Origin: Alkalihalobacillus sp. FSL W8-0930
GTDB taxonomy: Bacteria; Bacillota; Bacilli; Bacillales; Bacillaceae_D
NCBI GenBank assembly: GCA_037965595.1
Contig: CP150183.1
Coordinates: 3,472,001 to 3,536,000 of the forward strand
Reading direction: 5' to 3'
Length of the DNA: 64,000 nucleotides
Below, piece after piece: positions 52,263 through 60,548 of the stretch. Numbering within the stretch: the first letter of the stretch is position 1; every line of letters begins with the position of its first letter. The notes under the pieces are model-generated. The model was not told where the DNA came from. It made no database searches and saw only the letters and a list, made by a program, of their open reading frames with translations. Both the position numbers and the translations under genes were made by a program.

Positions 52263-53516
52263 TTAGAATGAAACGGGCAATGATGAAAGACCTTGCGTAG
52301 AGTGCGTGAACTGCCACTTTACTTCCTCAGGCGGAATACTAAGCTCTATGTTCGGTAGCCTTTTTAAGAGCGTTGTAAAAGCGACGTCTCCTTCCACTCG
52401 AGCTAAAGGAGCTCCAAGGCACATATGCATACCAAAACCAAAAGCTAAATGTCGGTGAATTGAACGACTGACATCCAATTCTTCGGACTCAGTAAATACT
52501 TCTTCATCTCGGTTGGCTGACTTGACTAGTACGAGAATCATATCTCCTTTTTTGATCTCTTGCCCATCTATTTCCACATCCTCCTTTGCGAAACGAGGAC
52601 CTACACTTGTGGAAGGACCGTTAAAACGTAGAAGTTCTTCAACAGCTGTTGGTACCAGCTCTAGGTTTGATTTTAATTTTTCCAATTGCTCCGGGTGCTC
52701 AAATAACATCATACTACCTGTAGCAATCAGGTTTGACGTTGTTTCATGACCTGCAAAGATAAGAAGCGTTATCATTGAGATCAGCTCTTCTTCACTTAGA
52801 CGCTCTCCCTCTTCTTCAATCTGAATCAGTTGGCTGATGAGATCATCCTCTAAATGAATTCTTTTCTTTTCTACAAGCCTTTTTGTATAATCCCCAAAAT
52901 CTTTTAGGTGCTGCTGCACCGCTGGATCTTGTTTCCCCCAGCCTAAGCCTTTAGCTATAGCCGAGGACCATATTTGTAGATTTTCATGGTCTTCTTTAGG
53001 TACTCCTAACATTTCTGATATCACAATAATCGGTAGAGGATAGGCATAATCTTTTACAAGATCCATCTCACCTTTTGATTCAACTTGATCAAGTAAACCG
53101 TCTGCTATTTCCTGTATACGAGGACGTAGCCCTTCCATATATTTCGGAGTGAATGCTTTCGATACGAGCATTCGTAATCGCTTATGATCAATACCGTCAA
53201 TAAAAACCATAGACTTACCTGTAAAAAAGGTATCAGGAGAATCATCTGGATCTGAAACCATTTCCTCTCTAAATCCACTTTCCTTTTTAATCGATGCAGG
53301 ATCAACCGTGAACCGTTTTGAATCCTTTAGAACCTTTGTTGCTGTATCCATCTTAGTGATGATCCAAGCATTTTTGTTTGGATCACCCATTGGGTTAGGG
53401 ATAGAGACGACCGATCCCAAATCTCGGAGTTCAGCAAATAAATGAAACGGGTTTTCTCCACTTTTTCCACTTAAGAAGCCTAACACTTTCTCTTTTACGT
53501 TCGCAGCATGACTCAT
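52263..53516 (-). CDS. Cytochrome P450
   Basis: 417-aa soluble bacterial P450. I-helix AGHETTSN (about 245), ExxR in EELLRF, and the haem loop FGFGMHMCLGAPLAR with the Cys ligand near residue 360. The sequence is in the style of CYP107/CYP109-type monooxygenases of Bacillus; substrate unknown. No ferredoxin gene is adjacent, so general redox partners are needed. It heads an operon with the SDR and is divergent from the TetR gene. Confidence 0.94.
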   Translation of the reverse strand: MSHAANVKEKVLGFLSGKSGENPFHLFAELRDLGSVVSIPNPMGDPNKNAWIITKMDTATKVLKDSKRFTVDPASIKKESGFREEMVSDPDDSPDTFFTGKSMVFIDGIDHKRLRMLVSKAFTPKYMEGLRPRIQEIADGLLDQVESKGEMDLVKDYAYPLPIIVISEMLGVPKEDHENLQIWSSAIAKGLGWGKQDPAVQQHLKDFGDYTKRLVEKKRIHLEDDLISQLIQIEEEGERLSEEELISMITLLIFAGHETTSNLIATGSMMLFEHPEQLEKLKSNLELVPTAVEELLRFNGPSTSVGPRFAKEDVEIDGQEIKKGDMILVLVKSANRDEEVFTESEELDVSRSIHRHLAFGFGMHMCLGAPLARVEGDVAFTTLLKRLPNIELSIPPEEVKWQFTHSTQGLSSLPVSF

Positions 53517-53637
53517 GTTCCTTCACCCTCTCTTAAAAATGTATGCAGCTTTCATAGTAGACTAGCTAAAAACAAGTTATGATAAAGAAATCTCTATCCC
53601 TTTCTAACGTAGATATGATACGCTTACGAAAATTATA

Positions 53638-53654
53638 TTGTCACTCTGTGACAA
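53638..53654. promoter_or_regulatory. Probable TetR operator
   Basis: TTGTCACTCTGTGACAA is a perfect inverted repeat (7-bp arms, 3-bp centre) in the divergent region of the TetR and P450 genes, just upstream of the TetR ribosome site. Confidence 0.65.
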
Positions 53655-53679
53655 AAGTCAACGGAGGAAACTTGTAAAA

Positions 53680-54264
53680 ATGATGAATGAATCTGACATG
53701 AAAAACGAGAGCTTGCGAGAATTAAAAAAACGAAAGGCTTCAAATGACATCGAATCAACTGCATTGCGACTCTTTTTAGAAAAAGGATATGAACAGACAT
53801 CCGTAAAAGACATCACAGATGAAGTGATGATGTCCTCTAGAACGTTTTTCAGGTATTTCGCTTCAAAAGAAGATGTATTAACTGGGTTACCAATTACAAC
53901 AAAAGAAGAAAGGTCCGCGCTTCTGCACGATAGCCCCACACTGGAGTCAGCTCTTCAAGCCATTTTCTCTTTATTCTCAGACAAATATGAGCAGCAAAGA
54001 GAAAATATTGTGACTCGCTATCAAATTTCAAGACAAGCAGAATCCATCTCTTCTTTATTTCTGTACAAGCTTTTAGAACCAGAGCCAACGATCTGTAATG
54101 AGCTATTTACTACATTTGATCAGCACGATAAAGAACAGATTCGCTTATTAGTTGCTATCCATATGGCTGCATTTCGTGTGTCTGTAGAGCTTTGGTTAGA
54201 GAGTGAAGAATTGTATTCGTTAAAGGACTCTTTTTTTCGTCGAATCCATCAGTTTTTGAGTTAG
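53680..54264 (+). CDS. TetR family regulator
   Basis: 194 aa. N-terminal HTH (about 15-60: STALRLFLEKGYEQTSVKDITDEVMMSSRTFFRYFASKEDVL) and a variable ligand domain. The longer frame from TTG at 53638 runs through the operator and ribosome site, so the ATG at 53680, 10 nt after CGGAGGAAA, is used. Expected to repress itself and the P450-SDR operon until a hydrophobic ligand binds. Confidence 0.9.
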   Translation: MMNESDMKNESLRELKKRKASNDIESTALRLFLEKGYEQTSVKDITDEVMMSSRTFFRYFASKEDVLTGLPITTKEERSALLHDSPTLESALQAIFSLFSDKYEQQRENIVTRYQISRQAESISSLFLYKLLEPEPTICNELFTTFDQHDKEQIRLLVAIHMAAFRVSVELWLESEELYSLKDSFFRRIHQFLS

Positions 54265-54265
54265 C

Positions 54266-54310
54266 AAAAAAGACGAGTGCCCACGTCAAACGTGAACTCT
54301 CGTCTTTTTA
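54266..54310. terminator. Bidirectional terminator
   Basis: AAAAAGACGAG pairs with CTCGTCTTTTT, with an inner ACGT/ACGT pair, between the convergent TetR and MocR genes. Confidence 0.9.
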
Positions 54311-55720
54311 TTTTGCTTGATAACTCCTAACGGCCTCAGATAATCGTCTGACTCCTTCTTGTATGTCTTCTTCAGTTAAACTGCCATACCCTAACACCAT
54401 CTGTCTTGTATGATGACCTTTTTTCATGGCATAAAACTCCACCGGATAGACGACAACTCCATGATGCTTGCAGTGAGCCACAAAAGACTCATCTACCACA
54501 AGGTTCTTCCACTCAACTACAGCATGCATTCCTGCAGCCTGTCCAATGATTTCAAGCGTTTTGAATGTATTCCTAAGAGCCGCAACGAGTGCTCTGCGAC
54601 GCTTTTCATATATTCGTTTCATACGCCTGACATGTTGATCAAGATGCCCCTCTTCAATAAATCTGGCCATCACCTGCTGCTCGAGTGTAGCTGTGTGCCG
54701 ATCAGAGAACCACTTAAGCTCCTTAAAGCGAGTGATAAGATGTTTTGGTAAAATCACATAGCCGATGCGCAGTGCCGGAGATAGAATTTTACTAAACGTT
54801 CCTACATAAATGACGCGCTCGGGATCGAGTCCCTGCATCGAATATACCGCCGTTCCCTCATACGTAAACTCACTATCATAGTCATCTTCTACGATGTAGG
54901 AATCCATTTTGCGTACGTATTCCACTAATTGAATTCTTCGTTGGATGGGCAATATCGCTCCGAGCGGAAATTGATGAGATGGAATAACAAAGACAAAGCT
55001 CGGCTTACGACTAGTGGGCAATTCAGTTGGCTGAATTCCGTTTCGATCGGCTTTTATCGGTTCAACCGTTGCTCCCGCCTTCACAAAGATGGTACGCATT
55101 TCATCTGTCACTGGATCCTCTACTGCTACGTACTCTCCTTCTTTCATTAAAAGCTGAGTAATGAGCGACAACCCTTGAGTGGCGCCTGCAGTAATCACAA
55201 TTTGCTCCGGATGACATGACACGCCTCTTGTTCTTGCTAAATACGTAGTAAGAACCCTACGTAACGTCTCATCCCCAAGTGGCGAGCGATAGCCAAACAA
55301 ATCATCGTGGGAATCATAACAAACCTCTTTGGCTAGTCTCCCCCATATCTTCCTCGGAAAATGGTCCATCGCAGGATGGCTCGCTCTAAAATCAATGACA
55401 TCGTCGTCCTGTTGCTCTGTTTCAAGCCATTTGGTTAGATTTTCTTCTCGTTTCGCGTTTTCAGAAGCCTTGAGCACAACCCCCTTCGCCACATATGTGC
55501 CAGAACGAGGTTTAACAAAGACATATCCTTCTAAAATAAGCTGGTCATATGCCTCTGTTACGGTGTTTCTAGAAACTCCAATTGAATCAGCCAGCTCTCG
55601 CGTAGATGGGAGCCTCACACCCTCACCCAACTGCTCTGTTAATATCAGGTTCCTAATTTGTTTATATACTTGCTGCACCAGCAGCACATCTGACTTTCGA
55701 TCAATTGGAAACCAAAGCAA
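54308..55720 (-). CDS. MocR/PdxR-type GntR-aminotransferase regulator
   Basis: About 470 aa. N-terminal winged HTH of the GntR family (QQVYKQIRNLILTEQLGEGVRLPSTRELADSIGVSRNTVTEAY) fused to a fold type I aminotransferase domain whose PLP lysine lies in YVGTFSKILSPALRIGY. The long frame opens with TTG at 55762 without a ribosome site; a TTG at 55720 sits 8 nt after AAAGGAG and is preferred. It is divergent from the aspartate racemase, its likely target. Confidence 0.9.
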   Translation of the reverse strand: MLWFPIDRKSDVLLVQQVYKQIRNLILTEQLGEGVRLPSTRELADSIGVSRNTVTEAYDQLILEGYVFVKPRSGTYVAKGVVLKASENAKREENLTKWLETEQQDDDVIDFRASHPAMDHFPRKIWGRLAKEVCYDSHDDLFGYRSPLGDETLRRVLTTYLARTRGVSCHPEQIVITAGATQGLSLITQLLMKEGEYVAVEDPVTDEMRTIFVKAGATVEPIKADRNGIQPTELPTSRKPSFVFVIPSHQFPLGAILPIQRRIQLVEYVRKMDSYIVEDDYDSEFTYEGTAVYSMQGLDPERVIYVGTFSKILSPALRIGYVILPKHLITRFKELKWFSDRHTATLEQQVMARFIEEGHLDQHVRRMKRIYEKRRRALVAALRNTFKTLEIIGQAAGMHAVVEWKNLVVDESFVAHCKHHGVVVYPVEFYAMKKGHHTRQMVLGYGSLTEEDIQEGVRRLSEAVRSYQAK

Positions 55721-55831
55721 TCTCCATTCTCCTTTCAAACTGGCACCTTCAAATTCGTTCAAAGCTGGATCTTATTCAGTCCAGTATAACATGCTACGAT
55801 ATTCATACAGAGAAACAGGAGGGTGTCACAT

Positions 55832-56533
55832 ATGAAGACAATTGGATTAATTGGCGGCCTTAGCTGGGAATCAACGGCCATTTATTATAAATTCATTAAT
55901 GAATATGTAAAAGAAGAATTAGGTGGACTTCATTCCGCAAAAATTGTTTTACACTCGTTTGATTTTCAAGAAATCGTTAATTTACAGAAGCTTGGACATT
56001 GGGACACGGCTACTGAAAAAATGATTGAAGCTGCTCAAGCGTTAGAGCGAGCTGGAGCCGATTCGATTGTGATCTGTACAAACACTATGCATTTGATGGC
56101 AGATGCGGTTCAAGAAGCGGTTTCCATCCCACTTATTCACATAGTAGATGCTGTAGCGGCTTCCATAAAAAAAGCGAACATCCAAAAGGTCGGTTTACTC
56201 GGAACTGCTTTTACAATGGAGAAGTCATTTTACAAAGATCGACTAGCTATGCAAGGGATTGAATGCATTGTGCCTTGTGAAGTGGGTCGCGAAACAGCTC
56301 ACACGATTATTTTTAGTGAGCTATGTCGTGGAGAGATACGAGAAGATTCCAAACAAAGATATCAACAGCTTATTAACGAGTTAGCAGCAAATGGTGCCGA
56401 AGGAGTCATCTTAGGATGTACTGAAATTCCTCTGCTCATTAAACAAGAAGACTCTATCCTGCCTGTTTTCGACTCCACAACCTTACACGCAGAAGCAGCC
56501 ATTAAAGCCGCTTTAAACGAGCTCCCTGTGTAA
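55832..56533 (+). CDS. Aspartate/glutamate racemase family protein
   Basis: 233-aa PLP-independent amino acid racemase of the YgeA/RacX/aspartate racemase group. The two catalytic Cys lie in ICTNTMH (about 80) and LGCTEIPLL (about 192); GLIGGLSWESTAIYY begins the chain. AGGAGGG lies 8 nt before the ATG at 55832, which is preferred over the GTG three codons upstream. Divergent from a PLP-sensing MocR regulator, which suggests control by PLP-amino acid adducts. Confidence 0.9.
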   Translation: MKTIGLIGGLSWESTAIYYKFINEYVKEELGGLHSAKIVLHSFDFQEIVNLQKLGHWDTATEKMIEAAQALERAGADSIVICTNTMHLMADAVQEAVSIPLIHIVDAVAASIKKANIQKVGLLGTAFTMEKSFYKDRLAMQGIECIVPCEVGRETAHTIIFSELCRGEIREDSKQRYQQLINELAANGAEGVILGCTEIPLLIKQEDSILPVFDSTTLHAEAAIKAALNELPV

Positions 56534-56543
56534 TCGCTTTATT

Positions 56544-56570
56544 AAACGACCTGAATAAGGTCGTTTTTTT
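56544..56570 (+). terminator. Terminator after the racemase gene
   Basis: AAACGACCT pairs with AGGTCGTTT and is followed by T residues. Confidence 0.92.
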
Positions 56571-56691
56571 GTGGATAAAACCGAGTTATCCTCAGCTTTA
56601 TCCACATATCCACCGCTGATCAAGCTCTTTTTATCAAAGTTTTTTAAAAGTTGTTCACAGAATTAAGGTTGTTTTAAGACAGATATCCACA
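56570..56691. promoter_or_regulatory. Cluster of DnaA boxes
   Basis: Perfect boxes: TGTGGATAA at 56570-56578 (minus) and TTATCCACA at 56598-56606 (plus). One-mismatch boxes: TTATCCTCA at 56586-56594 and ATATCCACA at 56683-56691. Weaker: ATATCCACC at 56606 and TTGTTCACA at 56651. The region is AT-rich and contains no gene. It is far from dnaA or dnaN in this window, so a DnaA-titrating or regulatory cluster is more likely than oriC. Confidence 0.6.
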
Positions 56692-56812
56692 ACCTATTTA
56701 GGGATGATTATTTTATCCTTGAGTGGTAAAGCCTAACGCGTAAAGAGGTTTTACATCTGACCCTTTTTGGGTACGGAATGGTTACACAATCATACCAAGC
56801 GAGGTGACATCT

Positions 56813-57370
56813 TTGAGAAAACAATTGAAAATAGTCGTGATGCTAGGGCTGCTTCTTTTAACAGCCTGTAACGAGGATGGAACCATTGCTGATCCTCATG
56901 CAAACTCAAACAACTCTACAGCACATGAAGATATGAATCATTCGAGTTCCACGGGCGTTGTACCTGAGAACCTGAAAACGGAAAATAACCCCACCTTCCC
57001 AACTGGAAGTGAGGCAATTATCCAAACAAATCATATGGAATCAATGGATCAGGCAGAAGCTGTGATCTCTGGTGCCTATCAAACCACTGCTTACTCAGTC
57101 TCTTATAAACCGACTACTGAAGGTGAAACGGTCTGGAACCATAAGTGGGTTGTCCATGAAGAATTGAAGGATGCGGGAGACTCCCCACTTGAACCTGGTT
57201 CAAAGGTAATCTTAAACGCCGATCATATGAAGGGAATGAAAGGTGCCGAGGCAACCATTGAAACAGCGAAGGATACAACTGTTTATATGGTGGACTTCGT
57301 TCCTACAAACGGTGATGATGAAGTGATGAATCACAAATGGGTCATTGAAGACGAATTGACTGCGCGATAA
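56813..57370 (+). CDS. YdhK-like (DUF1541) lipoprotein
   Basis: 185-aa secreted lipoprotein. Signal peptide with lipobox LLTAC (Cys about 19), a His/Asn/Ser-rich linker, then two tandem DUF1541-type repeats: NHMESMDQAEAVISGAY...VWNHKWVVHEEL and DHMKGMKGAEATIETAK...VMNHKWVIEDEL. The His/Met-rich repeats suggest metal (copper-type) binding, as proposed for YdhK. TTG start at 56813 behind GAGGTGA is preferred over the GTG at 56804, which lies in that site. Confidence 0.85.
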   Translation: MRKQLKIVVMLGLLLLTACNEDGTIADPHANSNNSTAHEDMNHSSSTGVVPENLKTENNPTFPTGSEAIIQTNHMESMDQAEAVISGAYQTTAYSVSYKPTTEGETVWNHKWVVHEELKDAGDSPLEPGSKVILNADHMKGMKGAEATIETAKDTTVYMVDFVPTNGDDEVMNHKWVIEDELTAR

Positions 57371-57436
57371 AAAACAATCAACTAATAGAAAAAACGCGAG
57401 TATAGAGAATCCCGAGTTAGTCAGATAAAACTCAAA

Positions 57437-57707
57437 GAGGCTGTGACATAACTTTAACGTGGATAGCAAAACACTAACACAGCAACTAATCCACTACAGG
57501 AGAATCCCTCGCACCTGCGGGAACGGCCTCAGCCGCTTTCGCGGAAAAAGCGCCGCTAAAGTGTCTTCACCGCGTTCTGTTCCGCAGGAGTCTCGGGTTC
57601 ACACCCGCTCGTCTTACTAAAACCCGAAAAACACACGAATGGCGAATGATTCGATCGTAGAATCATTCGCCATTTTCTAGTTGATTTATAGTTTTGTCTC
57701 AGCCCCC
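57437..57707. repeat. Dispersed repeat copy H
   Basis: Full-length copy in the 377-bp gap between the convergent YdhK-like and nirD genes. Left end GAGGCTGTGACATAAC, core, hairpin at 57638-57674, right end GTTTTGTCTCAGCC, the near inverse of the left end. Confidence 0.88.
57638..57674. terminator. Bidirectional terminator hairpin of repeat copy H
   Basis: AATGGCGAATGATTC pairs with GAATCATTCGCCATT. It ends the YdhK-like gene and the nitrite reductase operon. Confidence 0.86.
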
Positions 57708-57747
57708 ATTCATTTCTTCATTCTGTCCAAGCACTTTTTGTACGTAT

Positions 57748-58074
57748 CTATTCCTTCACTACAATATAAACGGCTTCGTCTACGATCGATACGTTATACG
57801 TTTTTACACAGCCAACGTCAGGAGCAACTGCTTCGCCTTTTCTCAGATCAATTTTCCAATCGTGCATGGGACAGAACACATACTCTCCGCTGACGATTCC
57901 ATCAGACAATACGCCGCCTTTATGTGGACAACGGTTTTCCACAGCAAGCACATCATCATTTTCTTGACGGAATAGCGCAAGCTCCAAACAATCAATGGTT
58001 ACCTTCTTACCGATTCCAACAGATAATTCATGCAGCTGTGCAACGTAAATCGGTTCATTCAGTACTTGAGTCAT
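57748..58074 (-). CDS. nirD: Nitrite reductase small subunit
   Basis: 108-aa Rieske-type subunit of assimilatory NADH-nitrite reductase (NasE in B. subtilis). The cluster ligands are visible as CPHKGG and CPMHDW, a C-x-H...C-x2-H Rieske pattern. AAGGAGGCG ribosome site, 12 nt after nirB. Last gene of the nasF-nirB-nirD operon. Confidence 0.95.
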   Translation of the reverse strand: MTQVLNEPIYVAQLHELSVGIGKKVTIDCLELALFRQENDDVLAVENRCPHKGGVLSDGIVSGEYVFCPMHDWKIDLRKGEAVAPDVGCVKTYNVSIVDEAVYIVVKE

Positions 58075-58086
58075 GAGTTCGCCTCC

Positions 58087-60513
58087 TTAGTTAATGACTT
58101 CCACTTCTTTTTTCTCGTAAAGCGTTGCTTGTTTATCCTTGCTTTCAAGTACTTCATTCCACGGATCCTGTTGACCCGTTAAGGCAAGCTCCACTCGCTC
58201 AATAAGCTGCGTGCGTGTTTCATCATCTGCAAGCACCTTTTTGATATGATCCAGCCCCACTCGTTCTACCCAATGTGATGTACGCTCTAAATATCTTGCA
58301 TCCTCACGGTAGAATTGAAGGAATGAGCTTATAAAGTCGATGACTTCCTGGTCTGTCGCTACTTTGGCAAATAAGTCACCACCACGCAGGTCAACACCGC
58401 CATTTCCTCCAACATAGATCTCCCATGCTCCTTCTACACCAACAATTCCAACATCCTTGATGCCTGATTCAGCACAGTTACGCGGGCAGGCAGATACAGC
58501 CATTTTCACTTTGTGTGGAGTGCTTAATCCTTCGTACTTCTTCTCGATGCGGACTCCGAGTCCAATTGAATCCTGCGTGCCAAAACGGCAGAAGCTTTCT
58601 CCTACACATGTTTTAACTGTTCGAATGGATTTTCCATATGCATAACCTGAGCGCATACCGAGATCAGTCCACACCTTAGGAAGGTCTTCTTTTGCAATTC
58701 CGAGTAGGTCGATTCGTTGCCCGCCAGTTACCTTAAGTAGTGGCACATTATATTTGTCAGCAACGTCTGCGATTTTTCTGAGCTGATCCGGATTTGTAAC
58801 GCCTCCATACATTCTTGGTACCACGGAGAATGTTCCATCGTTTTGGATGTTTGCATGCAGTCGTTCATTTACAAACTTTGATGTAGAGTCATCTTTGTAT
58901 TCAATTGGCTGATTTAAACCAAGATAGTAGTTTAGGGCAGGGCGGCACTTGGAGCATCCATTCTCAGTAGACCAACCAAGTACGTTCATGACCTCCCGGA
59001 CGTAGTTTAAGCCTTTGTCTTTGATTTCAGCTGTCACTTCTTCGTGTGAAAGATCCGTACAACCACAAATGGGCTCCTTCTGATTTGAAGCTTCTTCTCC
59101 TGTTGCATGAGTGAGGAGCTCTGCAACAAGTGGTTTACATCCCCCACAAGAGCGTGATGCGTTGGTGCATGCTTTGACTTGATCAACTGTCGTTAACCCC
59201 TGATCATTAATGGCTTTCACAATGTCACCCTTTGTTACCCCGTTACAGCCGCAGATGGTCTCGCTATCAGCCATCGCAACCACTACACTTTCACGTTCAT
59301 CTGATTCATTTTCAGAAGGAAGAATGGCTACCTTACTCATTTTTGAGATGTCTTGCTCGTTGCGCATCATGGTTAGAAGCCGCGGCGAATCAGACGTATC
59401 GCCAAACAAGACAGCCCCTATCACTTTATTGTTTTCAACAACAACCTTTTTGAAAATTCCTTCGAACTCATCATGGACGCGAATTGATTTCGTATGCTCC
59501 CCGTCTTGGAATCTGCCTGCTGAAAACACATCCACACCGGAAACCTTCAACTGTGTATAAACTATGGAGCCTTGGTAGCCAGGCTTTGATAGAGGTTGAT
59601 CTGCACATACATGCTCAGCTAATGCCTTCCCTTGCTCATAGAGCGGAGCAACAAGTCCGTACACAACACCGGCGTGCTCTGCACATTCACCAACTGCATA
59701 GACATTTTCAACTGATGTCTGCATGTAGTCATTTACAACGATCGCACGGTTGACCTCAAGACCGGAATCTTTAGCTAAAGAAACATTCGGCTTAATTCCA
59801 ACAGCCATCACAACTAAGTCAGCATCAAGCTGTGATCCGTCTTTAAACCGTACGCCATCCACTCGTTTTTTACCGGTTAAACGTTCCGTATGAGCGTTTA
59901 GACGGAATGTCATGCCTTGCTTTTCCAGTTCCTCTTTCAGCATCTTACCCGCTTGATCATCAAGCTGTCGTTCCATTAAGTAATCAGCGATATGAATGAC
60001 TTCGACTTCCATATTTAAATTCAACAACCCTCGCGCCGCCTCTAAACCTAACAATCCTCCACCAATGACCGCTGCTTTTTTATAATGCTTCGCTGTATCA
60101 ATCATCGTCTCGCAGTCTTGAATATTTCTAAATGCAATGACGCCTTCCTTATCCGCACCTGGAAGCGGGAGCATAAAAGGATTTGAACCCGTTGCAAAGA
60201 TTAAATGATCGTACGAACGGCTTATGCCGTTTTGACTTGTAACCGTTTGGACCGAGGTATCTACTTTTACAACCGGATCACCTGTGAATAACTCAATTTG
60301 ATGCTCCGCGTACCATTCGTAGCTGTTTAACACAATACTTTCAATACTCGCATCCCCCTGTAAAACAGAAGAAAGAAGGATGCGGTTATAGTTTGGATGA
60401 GGTTCTTCACCAAAGACTGTGATCTCAAATTTGTGTGGGTCTTTTTTGATAATTTCCTCTAGCGTTCTAATCCCAGCCATTCCATTACCGATCAAAATAA
60501 TCTTTTGCTTCAA
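58087..60513 (-). CDS. nirB: Nitrite reductase large subunit
   Basis: 808-aa siroheme enzyme that reduces nitrite to ammonium (NasD in B. subtilis). N-terminal FAD/NADH oxidoreductase (GNGMAGIRTLEEI, FATGSNPFML, IGGGLLGLEAARGL); BFD-type [2Fe-2S] motifs with CGCNGVTKG...CTNASRSCGGC and ICGCTDLS...NGCSKC; C-terminal siroheme/[4Fe-4S] domain with TCVGESFCRFGTQDS and SACPRNCAES. TTG start behind AAAGGAG. Lies between the siroheme methyltransferase and nirD. Confidence 0.96.
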   Translation of the reverse strand: MKQKIILIGNGMAGIRTLEEIIKKDPHKFEITVFGEEPHPNYNRILLSSVLQGDASIESIVLNSYEWYAEHQIELFTGDPVVKVDTSVQTVTSQNGISRSYDHLIFATGSNPFMLPLPGADKEGVIAFRNIQDCETMIDTAKHYKKAAVIGGGLLGLEAARGLLNLNMEVEVIHIADYLMERQLDDQAGKMLKEELEKQGMTFRLNAHTERLTGKKRVDGVRFKDGSQLDADLVVMAVGIKPNVSLAKDSGLEVNRAIVVNDYMQTSVENVYAVGECAEHAGVVYGLVAPLYEQGKALAEHVCADQPLSKPGYQGSIVYTQLKVSGVDVFSAGRFQDGEHTKSIRVHDEFEGIFKKVVVENNKVIGAVLFGDTSDSPRLLTMMRNEQDISKMSKVAILPSENESDERESVVVAMADSETICGCNGVTKGDIVKAINDQGLTTVDQVKACTNASRSCGGCKPLVAELLTHATGEEASNQKEPICGCTDLSHEEVTAEIKDKGLNYVREVMNVLGWSTENGCSKCRPALNYYLGLNQPIEYKDDSTSKFVNERLHANIQNDGTFSVVPRMYGGVTNPDQLRKIADVADKYNVPLLKVTGGQRIDLLGIAKEDLPKVWTDLGMRSGYAYGKSIRTVKTCVGESFCRFGTQDSIGLGVRIEKKYEGLSTPHKVKMAVSACPRNCAESGIKDVGIVGVEGAWEIYVGGNGGVDLRGGDLFAKVATDQEVIDFISSFLQFYREDARYLERTSHWVERVGLDHIKKVLADDETRTQLIERVELALTGQQDPWNEVLESKDKQATLYEKKEVEVIN

Positions 60514-60548
60514 GATGTCTCTCTCCTTTTTATGTGTATGATTAAGGT

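Noticed and set aside
56570-56691. Chromosomal origin oriC
   Set aside because: dnaA, dnaN and other origin genes are absent nearby, and the boxes are too few for a typical Bacillus origin.
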